Source of the DNA: Macrococcoides epidermidis
GTDB lineage: Bacteria; Bacillota; Bacilli; Staphylococcales; Staphylococcaceae
DNA length: 64,000 bases
Direction: 5' to 3' (one strand)
Assembly (NCBI RefSeq): GCF_042659445.1
Contig: NZ_JBHSSR010000006.1
The translations under genes were made by a program, and so were the position numbers. Of the stretch, positions 37,173 to 46,138 are shown one piece after another. The notes below the pieces were generated by a model that saw only the letters and a list, made by a program, of their open reading frames with translations, searched no databases and was not told where the DNA came from. Positions within the stretch are counted from its first letter, which is position 1. The number at the start of each line of letters is the position of its first letter.

Positions 37173-37472
37173 TTATTCACTTAACATCGGTTCAATAACT
37201 GCCATGCCACCTTCTACATTCACAGCTTTATAATCATTTGCTAATAAATAATGAGTAACATTCGCACTTCTTACTGCATGTGCACAAACAATATAATATT
37301 CTTTTTCACGATCTAAATTTTCCATCTGTTCAGGTATATCATTCATCGGAATATGCATTGCACCTTTGATCATACCTTGTTCTACTTCAAATTGCTCACG
37401 CACGTCAATAATGTTCATCGCTTCATTAGCTTTAATCTTGGCTACAAAATCTTCAGTTGATATATTCATCAT
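37173..37472 (-). CDS. Single-domain rhodanese-like protein
   Basis: This 99-aa rhodanese fold has VAKIKANEAMNIIDVREQFE near the N-terminus and the active loop VCAHAVRSANV (Cys about 68, Arg about 73). It probably carries persulfide sulfur. Two ATGs are adjacent and AGGAG favours the second (37469). It starts just after leuS and may be cotranscribed with it. The partner is unknown. Confidence 0.88.
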   Translation of the reverse strand: MMNISTEDFVAKIKANEAMNIIDVREQFEVEQGMIKGAMHIPMNDIPEQMENLDREKEYYIVCAHAVRSANVTHYLLANDYKAVNVEGGMAVIEPMLSE

Positions 37473-37477
37473 AACTC

Positions 37478-39892
37478 CTAGTTTGCCACAATATTGACTA
37501 ATTTATTTGGTACTGCGATAACTTTGCGAATCGTCTTACCTTCAATTTGTGTTTTTATAGCATCCTGCTCAAGAGCAAAAGCTTCTAACGCCTCTTTATC
37601 AGTATCTTTTGATACTTTCGCTTTAAGTTTTACTTTTCCGTTTACCTGAATGACAATTTCTACTTCGTTATCAACAAGTTTACTTTCATCATATGTTGGC
37701 CACGCTTCATAAGTAATTGTTCCATCATGTCCTAAAATTGACCAGATTTCTTCTGTAATATGAGGCGCAATTGGAGATAATAACTTCACAAATCCTTCAA
37801 CGTATTCACGACTTACAGCATCTTGTTTATAAACTTCATTGATAAATACCATCATTTGAGAAATTGCGGTATTAAATCCTAAAGTATTATAATCATCTGT
37901 TACTTTCTTCACTGTCTGATGATAAACTTTTTCTAATGCTGGTGTCTCTGTATCTACAACTTTAGCAGATAAAGTACCCTCTTCGGTAATAAACGCACGA
38001 TATACACGGTCTAAGAATCGGCGAGCACCGTCTAATCCATTCGTACTCCATGCTATGGATGCATCAAGTGGCCCCATAAACATTTCGTAAAGTCTTAATG
38101 TATCTGCACCGTGACTTTCAACAACATCATCAGGGTTTACGACGTTTCCTTTAGATTTACTCATTTTTTCGTTGCCTTCACCTAGAATCATCCCTTGGTT
38201 AAATAACTTCTGGAATGGTTCTTTCGTTGGGACTACACCTAAGTCATATAATACTTTATGCCAGAAGCGCGCATATAATAAATGAAGTACAGCATGCTCT
38301 GCCCCACCAATATATAAATCAACTGGTAACCAGTATTTTAATTTTTCAGGGTCGGCTAACGCTTCACTGTTATGTGGATCGATGTAACGTAAATAATACC
38401 AGCAAGAACCTGCCCATTGCGGCATCGTATTCGTTTCGCGTCGGCCTTTCATACCAGTAACAGGGTCTACTACATTAATAAATTCATCAATATTTGCAAG
38501 CGGAGATTCACCTGTACCTGATGGCATAATCTTATCCGTTTTCGGTAACATCAAAGGTAATTCGTCTTCTGGTACAGTCGTCATTGAACCATCTTCCCAG
38601 ATGATTACTGGAATCGGCTCACCCCAGTAACGTTGACGTGAGAATAACCAGTCACGTAATTTATAAGAAACTTTCTTCTCACCGATTTGTTTCGCTTCAA
38701 GCATTTCGATTGCACGCGCAATACCATCTTCTTTGTTTAAGCCGTCTAGTTCACCAGAATTAATATGAACGCCGTCACCAGTGAATGCTTCTTTGTCGAT
38801 ATCTCCACCTTCAAGTACCGGTTTAATTACTAGTCCGAATTGTTTCGCAAATTCATAGTCGCGTTCATCGTGCGCCGGTACAGCCATTATCGCCCCAGTG
38901 CCGTATGATGCTAATACATAATCAGAAATCCAGATCGGCATCTGTTCATTCGTAAATGGATTTATCGCATAGCTTCCTGTAAATACACCAGTCTTATCTT
39001 TCGCTAAGTCTGTACGTTCTAGATCTGATTTTCGGCTTGCCTGCTCCTGATATGCCTGAATCGCCTCGCGTTGTTCATCAGTAGTGATTGATGCTACAAG
39101 TGTGTGTTCTGGTGATAATACAGCATAAGTTGCACCAAAAATAGTATCTGGACGTGTCGTAAACACTTTAAATGAAGCATCTTTCCCGTCTACTTTAAAT
39201 TCAACTTCTGCACCTTCAGATTTACCAATCCAGTTACGTTGCATATCTTTTAATGATTCCGGCCAATCCAGCTCATCCAAATCCTCTAGCAGTCGATCTG
39301 CGTATTCAGTAATTTTAAGTACCCATTGACGCATCGGTTTACGGATTACTGGATGTCCACCACGCTCTGATACACCATCGATTACTTCCTCATTTGAAAG
39401 TACTGTACCGAGTGCAGGACACCAGTTAACAGCAACTTCATCGACATAAGCTAACCCTTTATTGTACAGCTGGATAAAGATCCACTGCGTCCATTTATAA
39501 TACTCAGGATCTGTCGTATTTACTTCGCGATCCCAGTCATAACTGAAACCAAGTTCCTGAATTTGTCGCTTAAATGTTTCGATATTTTTCTTTGTGAATT
39601 CAGCAGGGTCATTACCTGTATCAATCGCATATTGTTCAGCAGGTAAACCAAATGCATCCCACCCCATCGGATGTAATACGTTATAACCTTGCATGCGTTT
39701 AAATCTAGAGACGATATCAGTAGCCGTATATCCTTCTGGATGACCAACGTGTAATCCAGCACCAGATGGATAAGGGAACATATCTAAAGCGAAGAATTTT
39801 GGTTGTTCCATGTCTTCTCCAGTTTTAAAAGTTTTATTATCTAACCAATATTTCTGCCATTTCTTTTCAATACTTTGATGATTATAGCTCAT
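37478..39892 (-). CDS. leuS: Leucyl-tRNA synthetase
   Basis: This 804-aa class I synthetase has the HIGH-type motif FPYPSGAGLHVGHPEGY and the CP1 editing domain (about residues 220-420, with GTGAIMAVPAHDERD). RQRYWGEPIPVI and the KMSKS loop EKMSKSKGN follow, then an anticodon-binding C-terminus. The ATG at 39892 follows AAAGGAGG; the frame upstream of it (to 39928) lies in the leader. The gene is controlled by a T-box. Confidence 0.97.
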   Translation of the reverse strand: MSYNHQSIEKKWQKYWLDNKTFKTGEDMEQPKFFALDMFPYPSGAGLHVGHPEGYTATDIVSRFKRMQGYNVLHPMGWDAFGLPAEQYAIDTGNDPAEFTKKNIETFKRQIQELGFSYDWDREVNTTDPEYYKWTQWIFIQLYNKGLAYVDEVAVNWCPALGTVLSNEEVIDGVSERGGHPVIRKPMRQWVLKITEYADRLLEDLDELDWPESLKDMQRNWIGKSEGAEVEFKVDGKDASFKVFTTRPDTIFGATYAVLSPEHTLVASITTDEQREAIQAYQEQASRKSDLERTDLAKDKTGVFTGSYAINPFTNEQMPIWISDYVLASYGTGAIMAVPAHDERDYEFAKQFGLVIKPVLEGGDIDKEAFTGDGVHINSGELDGLNKEDGIARAIEMLEAKQIGEKKVSYKLRDWLFSRQRYWGEPIPVIIWEDGSMTTVPEDELPLMLPKTDKIMPSGTGESPLANIDEFINVVDPVTGMKGRRETNTMPQWAGSCWYYLRYIDPHNSEALADPEKLKYWLPVDLYIGGAEHAVLHLLYARFWHKVLYDLGVVPTKEPFQKLFNQGMILGEGNEKMSKSKGNVVNPDDVVESHGADTLRLYEMFMGPLDASIAWSTNGLDGARRFLDRVYRAFITEEGTLSAKVVDTETPALEKVYHQTVKKVTDDYNTLGFNTAISQMMVFINEVYKQDAVSREYVEGFVKLLSPIAPHITEEIWSILGHDGTITYEAWPTYDESKLVDNEVEIVIQVNGKVKLKAKVSKDTDKEALEAFALEQDAIKTQIEGKTIRKVIAVPNKLVNIVAN

Positions 39893-40102
39893 AACTTTTC
39901 CTCCTTTAATATATAAAAAGACAGCCATCCCTAAAATAAGGGACGACTGTCATATATGACAACCGCGGTACCACCCGCAATTCACTTTAATAAGTGCAGC
40001 TTTTGTTATTTATTTCAACACTAGCAAGTTCACAAGTTTCAAATACCAGTTCACAGCACCCACTGGCTTTCTTTAAAATGATTGCTTGTTACTACTCTAG
40101 AT
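39893..40102 (-). promoter_or_regulatory. Leu-specific T-box leader of leuS
   Basis: The minus strand shows the core GGGTGGTACCGCGG (39964-39977) and a terminator, GACAGTCGTCCCT / AGGGATGGCTGTC (39920-39951), ending in TTTTT. Stem I contains AAGCCAGTGGGTGC and GAACTGG, and TGAA is followed by CTT, a leucine codon, at 40026-40028. The specifier position matches that in the tyrS leader of this window. With its promoter it accounts for most of the 337-bp gap; I see nothing further between 40140 and 40229 except AT-rich sequence. Confidence 0.93.
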
Positions 40103-40108
40103 ACATTT

Positions 40109-40137
40109 ACTATAAAGGAGCTTTAAATCTTTTTCAA
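40109..40137 (-). promoter_or_regulatory. leuS promoter
   Basis: On the minus strand, -35 TTGAAA (40132-40137) and -10 TATAGT (40109-40114) are separated by 17 bp, just upstream of the T-box leader. Confidence 0.75.
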
Positions 40138-40229
40138 GTCTTTTTACTAAAAATAAAATACATCTCAATCAATTAATTTGAATTATGCAAATATTTTAAA
40201 TTTTTAGTGTAAAATTAAAACCTTATCGA

Positions 40230-41399
40230 TTATGTCGTCTGTTTTATATTTTTATCAAATATTGACAAAAATATAAATCCGATTAAGACAAATCCAATCA
40301 TCGTATAGAACATTGCATGCATATTGTATAGGTCAACGATAACGCCACCTAAAACTGGTCCTATCGCTCTACCTAATGTTGCGGTTGAATTAACAATACC
40401 CTGATAGACACCAATTCTCCCTTGAGGTGCCAGTTCATTGGCAATGGTCGGAACTGCTGGCCAGACAAACATTTCACCGATCGTCAATATAACCATCCCA
40501 ACAATAAACATTGAAAAATCCTGTGCAAAACTCGTTACGATATATGAAATAATAAATATAATCAAACCTGTTGCTATCTGCATCTTTATCTTTTCACTCA
40601 TAAAATTAATCACCGGTTTAATCAGTGGTTGTCCAACAATGATTAATACGCCATTGATGGCCCATAATAAACTGTACTGTTTAAGCGATATGCCGAGATC
40701 TTGCGTATAACTTGAAATCGTTGACTGCCACTGTACATAACCAATCCAGCATACACAATAGGTAACACAAATGAGTATGAGTGCTGTAAAGCGATCCTTA
40801 TCTTTAATATTGCCGACATCTTTCATTACATTCCCACCACTATGGACTACACCAGCTGTTCGGTAGCCAAAGAATGCGATAAAGAAAAATACGACATACA
40901 GCAATAGATTTAACATGAATATATAATCGAAACTCAGTTCAGCGATAAAACCACCAAGTGCTGCCCCTAATGCCACACCTATATTTTGAGATAAATAGAT
41001 GGCATTAAATGTTTTACGTCCTCCTTGTGGCCATGCTGTACCTGCCATTGCATAGATAGAAGGAAATACGATACCTGATCCAAAACCTAAAATGATGAGC
41101 CACACAGCATACCATGGCCATCCATGTAAGAATAAAATACCGATTAAACTAAGCATTGAAATAACGATACCAATCAGTATCGAACGGTAGCCACCGTATT
41201 TATCGAACATCGTCCCGCCTAACAAGTTGCCAAGCACAGAAGCACCAGAATTAAGCATTAATACTAATCCTGCTAAACTTAAACTTTTCCCTAGTTCATT
41301 ATGTAAATAGATGGTATTAAGCGGCCATACTAAACTTGCACCTGTAACGTTTACTGCCATTCCGATGACAAGAAGCCAAACGAGTTTTGGCATTTTCAT
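40230..41399 (-). CDS. MFS transporter (YttB-like)
   Basis: This 389-aa protein has 12 predicted transmembrane segments. The MFS loop 2-3 motif is GNLLGGTMFDKYGGYRSILIG, split by TM3 (GGTMFDKYGG is the key part). A second-half repeat, APQGRIGVYQGIVNSTATLGR, is typical of drug/sugar exporters. The substrate is unknown. GAGGT lies 7 nt before the ATG. It is divergent from ytqA, as is Bacillus yttB near ytqAB. No clear terminator lies between it and leuS. Confidence 0.85.
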   Translation of the reverse strand: MKMPKLVWLLVIGMAVNVTGASLVWPLNTIYLHNELGKSLSLAGLVLMLNSGASVLGNLLGGTMFDKYGGYRSILIGIVISMLSLIGILFLHGWPWYAVWLIILGFGSGIVFPSIYAMAGTAWPQGGRKTFNAIYLSQNIGVALGAALGGFIAELSFDYIFMLNLLLYVVFFFIAFFGYRTAGVVHSGGNVMKDVGNIKDKDRFTALILICVTYCVCWIGYVQWQSTISSYTQDLGISLKQYSLLWAINGVLIIVGQPLIKPVINFMSEKIKMQIATGLIIFIISYIVTSFAQDFSMFIVGMVILTIGEMFVWPAVPTIANELAPQGRIGVYQGIVNSTATLGRAIGPVLGGVIVDLYNMHAMFYTMIGFVLIGFIFLSIFDKNIKQTT

Positions 41400-41487
41400 T
41401 GCATTTACCTCACTTTCTTAAAATTTATTTTTTCCGATTTCCTCTATTATATGTTAAAATCCATATGTTAAGAAAGAGGGAGACATA

Positions 41488-42435
41488 ATGACACAATTTA
41501 AATATGCACTAGATTCAAAACTTTATCATACATGGAACTATCATTTAAGACAAAAATTCGGTACAAAGATATTCAAAGTTGCTTTAGAAGGTGGATTCGA
41601 TTGCCCCAACCGTGACGGCACTGTAGCGTTTGGCGGTTGTACGTTCTGTTCTGCTGCGGGAAGTGGTGACTTTGCAGGTGATCGTGTAGACCCTATCCCT
41701 GTCCAATTCGAAAAAATAAAAAATAAAATGCACGAAAAATGGCATGATGGTAAATATATCGCCTACTTTCAAGCTTATACGAATACACATGCTCCACTCG
41801 ACGTATTAAAAGAAAAATATGAAGCCGCATTAGCGCAACCCGGCGTTGTCGGATTATCTATTGCAACACGTCCCGACTGCCTGCCGGATGACGTCGTTGA
41901 ATATTTAGCAGAATTAAATGAAAGAACATACCTCTGGGTCGAACTTGGTCTTCAAACCGTTCACGAAAAAACTTCTAACATCATCAATCGTGCACATGAT
42001 ATGCAGTGCTATTATGACGGTGTTGCGAAACTGCGTAAACACAATATCAATATTTGTACGCATATTATTAACGGATTACCGTTAGAAGATTACGACATGA
42101 TGATGGAAACAGCACGTACTGTTGCACAAATGGATGTACAAGGCATTAAGATCCATCTACTTCATCTATTAAAAGGTACACCAATGGTAAAACAATACGA
42201 AAAAGGCATGGTCGAATTTATGAGTCAGGAAGATTATGTGAAACTTGTTGCCGATCAGTTAGAAGTTTTACCGGAAGAGATGATCATACATCGTATCACA
42301 GGTGACGGACCTATTGACTTAATGATTGGACCGATGTGGAGTGTCAATAAATGGGAAGTATTAAACGGGATTGATGCAGAACTCAAAAATCGAAATAGTT
42401 ATCAAGGAAAATTTTATAAGAAGGAAACAGTATAA
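41488..42435 (+). CDS. ytqA: Radical SAM protein YtqA (probable tRNA wobble-uridine modification, MnmL)
   Basis: This 315-aa radical SAM enzyme of the TIGR01212/YhcC group has the cluster CPNRDGTVAFGGCTFC (CxxxxxxxxxxxCxxC, about residues 38-53). GLSIATRPDCLPDDV and LGLQTVHEKT follow. As I recall recent work, Bacillus YtqA and YtqB (MnmL and MnmM) complete mnm5s2U34 of tRNA; this should be checked. The ytqB ATG directly abuts its stop codon, which indicates a shared pathway. Confidence 0.88.
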   Translation: MTQFKYALDSKLYHTWNYHLRQKFGTKIFKVALEGGFDCPNRDGTVAFGGCTFCSAAGSGDFAGDRVDPIPVQFEKIKNKMHEKWHDGKYIAYFQAYTNTHAPLDVLKEKYEAALAQPGVVGLSIATRPDCLPDDVVEYLAELNERTYLWVELGLQTVHEKTSNIINRAHDMQCYYDGVAKLRKHNINICTHIINGLPLEDYDMMMETARTVAQMDVQGIKIHLLHLLKGTPMVKQYEKGMVEFMSQEDYVKLVADQLEVLPEEMIIHRITGDGPIDLMIGPMWSVNKWEVLNGIDAELKNRNSYQGKFYKKETV

Positions 42436-42987
42436 ATGAAAGCCTTAGGTATACTCCCTTATGCACGTGCACTTTTAACAAATTATATCGAACCGGACGA
42501 TATCGTTATCGATGCAACGTGCGGCAATGGCAATGATACTTTATATTTAGCCCAACTTTTGAATAATACAGGTCATATACACGCATTCGATATTCAGGCG
42601 CAGGCAATTAACAATGCTAAAGAAAAAACGAAAGATTTTAATAATATTAGCTTTCATCAGACAGGTCATGAAAATGTGCTGGATGTGTTAAACCAAACTG
42701 TAAAACTTGCTATTTTTAATCTTGGTTATTTACCGAAGGGTGATAAGAGCATTGTAACGGTACCAGAGACAACTATTCAGGCTATCGACAATATATTTTC
42801 AATACTTGAAGTTGGAGGCATCATCATACTCGTCATCTATCCTGGACATCCTGAAGGAAAGGTTGAAAAAGATGCAGTATTAGACTATCTTAAACAAATA
42901 GATCAGAACAAGGCGCATATCTTTAAATATGAATTTATTAACCAGAAGAATAATCCACCATTTGTCGTAGGGATTGAAAAAAGATAA
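42436..42987 (+). CDS. mnmM: SAM-dependent methyltransferase YtqB (tRNA mnm5s2U methyltransferase MnmM)
   Basis: This 183-aa Rossmann methyltransferase has the SAM motif VIDATCGNGNDTLYLA (about residues 24-39), HAFDIQ (acidic end of beta-2) and NLGYLPKGDK, the rRNA_methylase/YtqB signature in place of NPPY. The Bacillus homologue methylates nm5s2U34 of tRNA. It begins immediately after the ytqA stop and is closed by a bidirectional terminator. Confidence 0.92.
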   Translation: MKALGILPYARALLTNYIEPDDIVIDATCGNGNDTLYLAQLLNNTGHIHAFDIQAQAINNAKEKTKDFNNISFHQTGHENVLDVLNQTVKLAIFNLGYLPKGDKSIVTVPETTIQAIDNIFSILEVGGIIILVIYPGHPEGKVEKDAVLDYLKQIDQNKAHIFKYEFINQKNNPPFVVGIEKR

Positions 42988-43027
42988 AAAAAGCAAGTGT
43001 TTGTCATTAGACATCCACTTGCTTTTT
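42988..43027. terminator. Bidirectional terminator between mnmM and rot
   Basis: A 12-bp stem (AAAAAGCAAGTG / CACTTGCTTTTT) with T runs on both strands lies between the convergent genes. Confidence 0.88.
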
Positions 43028-43435
43028 CTATAATCCACAAATCTCTAATATCGAATCAAATTGTTGCTTTAACTTTTCTTTCTTACCTTTCAGGTTAGAA
43101 CAAGCTGCATCTACTATCTTTTCTTTTTCAGGTAGACGATCCTCATTGTAATATATCATAACAGTACGCTCATCATCTGCCGGACGAACTTTCTTAATCC
43201 AGCCATTCGCTACTAGATTATTGTAGAAACGCGTTCTTTTATATGGCTTAATATCCAAATATTTGTCTAATTCTTTCATCGGCATCGGTCCCTTGTCCCA
43301 AAGTGCCACCATTACGATATATTCTTCTTTCGTTAAGTTAAATTCTGAAGATATCATTTCGAAAATTTCATCTATTTCTTTCTGTAAGTCATTTAACAGA
43401 ACCATATCACTTACTTCATGTTTATCTTTTGACAT
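43028..43435 (-). CDS. rot: SarA-family transcription regulator, Rot homologue
   Basis: This 135-aa winged-helix protein has the SarA-family wing DDERTVMIYYNE preceded by the recognition region KPYKRTRFYNNLVANGWI. The sequence KPYKRTR..NNLV and the wing resemble Staphylococcus aureus Rot as I remember it, and the place near leuS, ytpA and proline dehydrogenase/rib genes is that of rot. In S. aureus Rot represses toxins and activates surface proteins. The set of targets here is unknown. It is downstream of the ytpA-like gene and may be cotranscribed (29-bp gap). Confidence 0.85.
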   Translation of the reverse strand: MSKDKHEVSDMVLLNDLQKEIDEIFEMISSEFNLTKEEYIVMVALWDKGPMPMKELDKYLDIKPYKRTRFYNNLVANGWIKKVRPADDERTVMIYYNEDRLPEKEKIVDAACSNLKGKKEKLKQQFDSILEICGL

Positions 43436-43464
43436 TCATTTTCACCCTCTAAATTTGCAATATC

Positions 43465-44286
43465 TTATTCTATACCCACTTCCTCTGTAATCAATCCAAT
43501 ATAATTCATTCTATTGTTCATAAATGATTCGATATAGTATAAAACATTGTCTTTTTCAGGCTCATTGTGAAGTTCATGAAATAGCGTACGCCAGTTTTTA
43601 ATGTATATTTCAGAAGACTTAATTTCCTGTGAAAATAATTTAATCTGATCGATATCTGCAATACGGTCTTGTTCTGAATACATTATTAGTACCGGGATAT
43701 CATTGATTTTGTGAATATTCTCCATCGTTTCCTTCATGATTTCAATAATTGACTTGTACCAATTAAAACTAACTTTTTGGAGCATCAAAGGATCACTTTT
43801 CATTTCAGCAATAATTTCTTTATCACGCGAGAAATCTTCTAAAGGAATATTCATATCAAACTTCGCATCCTTTGATATAGAACTTAAACTTGATGCGAGG
43901 AAATTTTTACGTGTAGTAACTGTGTTCTGAAATCCAAATAAAGGTGAAATCAACATCACACCTTCTAGTTTTATATTGACCTTTTCAAGTAAATTGACAG
44001 CGATTAAGCCTCCTAATCCAACACCTAGTAAAAATACCGGAAGATGATATTCTTCAGCAACTTCAATCCATTCCAATACTTTCTCTCGATATTCATCGAA
44101 ATTTTCGATATGTCCTCTATTTACACGGGAAGTTTGTCCTTGTCCCGGTAAATCTCCCATAATTACATGATAGCCATCACGTCTTAAATGTGTGATAAAC
44201 CATGCATATCTTCCATGATGCTCTAATATATTATGTACAATTACAACTATCCCTTTCGGTGCCTTTTCAGTTTCCCATTTCCACAT
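43465..44286 (-). CDS. ytpA: Alpha/beta-hydrolase of the lysophospholipase group lacking the nucleophile Ser
   Basis: This 273-aa protein has an alpha/beta-hydrolase fold like Bacillus YtpA: VVIVHNILEHHGRYAWF (oxyanion region), GDLPGQGQTS, the acid in MYSEQDRIADI (about residue 214) and His in LFHELHNEP (about 240). The nucleophile elbow, normally GxSxG, reads LLGVGLGGLIA; the DNA codon is GGA, so glycine replaces serine. Either the protein is catalytically inactive or it acts otherwise. It precedes rot on the same strand. No signal peptide is seen. Confidence 0.85.
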   Translation of the reverse strand: MWKWETEKAPKGIVVIVHNILEHHGRYAWFITHLRRDGYHVIMGDLPGQGQTSRVNRGHIENFDEYREKVLEWIEVAEEYHLPVFLLGVGLGGLIAVNLLEKVNIKLEGVMLISPLFGFQNTVTTRKNFLASSLSSISKDAKFDMNIPLEDFSRDKEIIAEMKSDPLMLQKVSFNWYKSIIEIMKETMENIHKINDIPVLIMYSEQDRIADIDQIKLFSQEIKSSEIYIKNWRTLFHELHNEPEKDNVLYYIESFMNNRMNYIGLITEEVGIE

Positions 44287-44369
44287 AATGATACTCCTTT
44301 AATAATTTCTTTATCCGTCTTTTTAATGATATTATTATTATATCAAAACTTATGAAAGGTGGTTACAAT

Positions 44370-44891
44370 ATGTTATATGAATATGATGGTAAGTATCCTG
44401 AAATTGATGATAGTGCGTTTATCGCACCGAATGCAGTGATAACTGGCGATGTAAAAATCGCAAAAGATGCTTCAATCTGGTACGGTACAGTAATCCGAGG
44501 AGATGTCAGTCCAGTTATTATCGGAGAACATTCAAATGTTCAGGATCTATGCTGCCTCCATCAATCACCGGATGCACCGCTTATCATTGAAGAGAATGTA
44601 ACGGTCGGACATCGCGTCACGCTTCATTCAAGTATGATTCGTAAAGGCGCACTCGTAGGAATGGATTCTACAGTTCTCGATGGAGCAGAAATTGGTGAGG
44701 GTGCATTTTTAGGAGCAGGATCTTTGCTTACACAAGGTAAAAAGATTCCACCAGGTATGCTCGCGATGGGCAGACCAGCCAAAGTAGTAAGAGCTTTAAC
44801 AGAAGAAGATAAACAAGATATGGCACGCATCCAGCAGGAGTATGCTGATAAAGCGAAAGTTTATAAGGCGATGCACGAAAATAAAGCATAA
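44370..44891 (+). CDS. ytoA: Gamma-class carbonic anhydrase-like hexapeptide protein (YtoA)
   Basis: This 173-aa left-handed beta-helix protein has hexapeptide repeats (DVKIAKDASIWYGTVIRGDV and so on). The potential metal His are in LHQSPD, VGHRVTLHSS, and a C-terminal helix carries MARIQQEYADKAKVY. It belongs to the gamma-carbonic-anhydrase/YrdA/PaaY group; activity is not certain from sequence. The ATG at 44370 follows AAAGGTGG; the longer frame starts at an unsupported ATG. Confidence 0.9.
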   Translation: MLYEYDGKYPEIDDSAFIAPNAVITGDVKIAKDASIWYGTVIRGDVSPVIIGEHSNVQDLCCLHQSPDAPLIIEENVTVGHRVTLHSSMIRKGALVGMDSTVLDGAEIGEGAFLGAGSLLTQGKKIPPGMLAMGRPAKVVRALTEEDKQDMARIQQEYADKAKVYKAMHENKA

Positions 44892-44924
44892 AAAAGGTGA
44901 AGCCGAATCGGCTTCACCTTTTTT
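44891..44924. terminator. Bidirectional terminator after ytoA
   Basis: An 11-bp perfect stem (GGTGAAGCCGA / TCGGCTTCACC) is flanked by A and T runs, shared with the convergent small membrane protein gene. Confidence 0.9.
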
Positions 44925-44931
44925 AAAATAA

Positions 44932-45264
44932 TTATGCAATTCCAAATTTCTTATGCATGAATGGTAATCCAGCGATAATATAGCTGAATACGAACTCATA
45001 GAACATTGAGAAGAAATTAGCAAAGAAATATGTGAATGTATGACTAATCACTGCACCCATACCTTCAGCAGCAAAAGCAAAGTTTGCATCAATTGCACTA
45101 TCGACTAAGTTTAATAAAATAATTACAATTCCCATTAACCACGCTTTTTTTGTTACCATTGCAACAATCAACGCGATAATTGTAATAACAATCGGTTCAA
45201 ATACGAATAATTGGAAAAATGGATCTAACCCACCGAAAATATAATATGCCATATCTTTAAACAT
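44932..45264 (-). CDS. Small integral membrane protein of unknown function
   Basis: This 110-aa protein has about three hydrophobic segments (around 16-37, 42-62 and 70-100). Aromatic residues are frequent near the end (TYFFANFFSMFYEFVFSY), followed by a short basic tail. I do not recognise a named family. It has its own terminator and a leader of about 130 bp with no other gene. It is probably real: it has a GAGGTG-type SD, ATG start and no competing ORF. Confidence 0.75.
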   Translation of the reverse strand: MFKDMAYYIFGGLDPFFQLFVFEPIVITIIALIVAMVTKKAWLMGIVIILLNLVDSAIDANFAFAAEGMGAVISHTFTYFFANFFSMFYEFVFSYIIAGLPFMHKKFGIA

Positions 45265-45400
45265 GTAGACACCTCTTCATTGATATACTTTATAATTCAC
45301 TTTTTATTCTATCATTGAAAAGGAATAATCAATATTAAGATTATTTAAAGATTACTCAGTTACATTTACAAAGAATTTACAAATGACTGGTTATGTTGAT

Positions 45401-46063
45401 TTAGAACCATTGAATCACTTCGTCAACAGACTTTCTAGATTTTTCCTGTCGGGGGTCAAACTTTCGATAACCAAACGAAACCATTACGGAAATTCCTTCT
45501 TTCTGACGATCGATGATACCCGCTTCTTCTAAAATAGCATTTACCTTACGATAATCGAACCCTTCTATCGGACAAGAATCAATACCGATTTGTGCAGCAG
45601 CAGTCATCATATTCCCAAGCGCAATATATGTCTGTTTACTTGACCAGTCAAATAAAGCACGCTCTGAATCTACTACTTCAATATGTTCCGTCTGAAATTC
45701 TTCATAGATCGATAACATACGCTTTAATTTATCTTCATCCGGTTGACGTTGTTTAAAATGCTCAATAAAATATTCCGAATCATAACGTACATCCTTTCGC
45801 GCTAAAATCAATACGAAATGACTTGAAGTCGCCAGTTGTTTCTTTGCACCCCAGGCTACATCGCTAATGCTATTCTTTATTTCTTCATTCTCCAATACAA
45901 TAAATCGCCACGGCTCTAAACCCACTGAAGATGGACTAAGTCTTGCCACTTCCAGAATAAAATCCATATCCTCTTTAGGAATTTTCACTTCATTATATTG
46001 TCTTGCAGCATGTCTAAAATGATGTGCTTTTAATATTTCTTCCTTGATTATTGATTTATCCAT
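45401..46063 (-). CDS. Nitroreductase family NAD(P)H-dependent flavoprotein
   Basis: This 220-aa FMN protein of the NfsB/NfnB group has FRHAARQYNEVKI (FMN phosphate site), RLSPSSVGLEPWRFIV and the C-terminal ISVMVSFGYRKFDPR. It probably reduces nitro compounds or quinones. I choose the ATG at 46063 with AGAGGTG 6 nt upstream; the longer frame starts at the GTG within this SD. Monocistronic; substrate unknown. Confidence 0.9.
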   Translation of the reverse strand: MDKSIIKEEILKAHHFRHAARQYNEVKIPKEDMDFILEVARLSPSSVGLEPWRFIVLENEEIKNSISDVAWGAKKQLATSSHFVLILARKDVRYDSEYFIEHFKQRQPDEDKLKRMLSIYEEFQTEHIEVVDSERALFDWSSKQTYIALGNMMTAAAQIGIDSCPIEGFDYRKVNAILEEAGIIDRQKEGISVMVSFGYRKFDPRQEKSRKSVDEVIQWF

Positions 46064-46116
46064 TATTGTCACCTCTTACATTATATATACAACGCCTATG
46101 TTTAAAATCAAAATAA

Positions 46117-46136
46117 AAAGACTCAACCGAGTCTTA
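46117..46136 (-). terminator. Terminator of the VOC-protein gene
   Basis: AAGACTC / GAGTCTT with a 4-nt loop is followed by TTTTTATTTTG on the minus strand. Confidence 0.7.
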
Positions 46137-46138
46137 AA

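Noticed and set aside
42988..43027. Small RNA between mnmM and rot
   Set aside because: The hairpin is fully explained as a bidirectional terminator for convergent genes.
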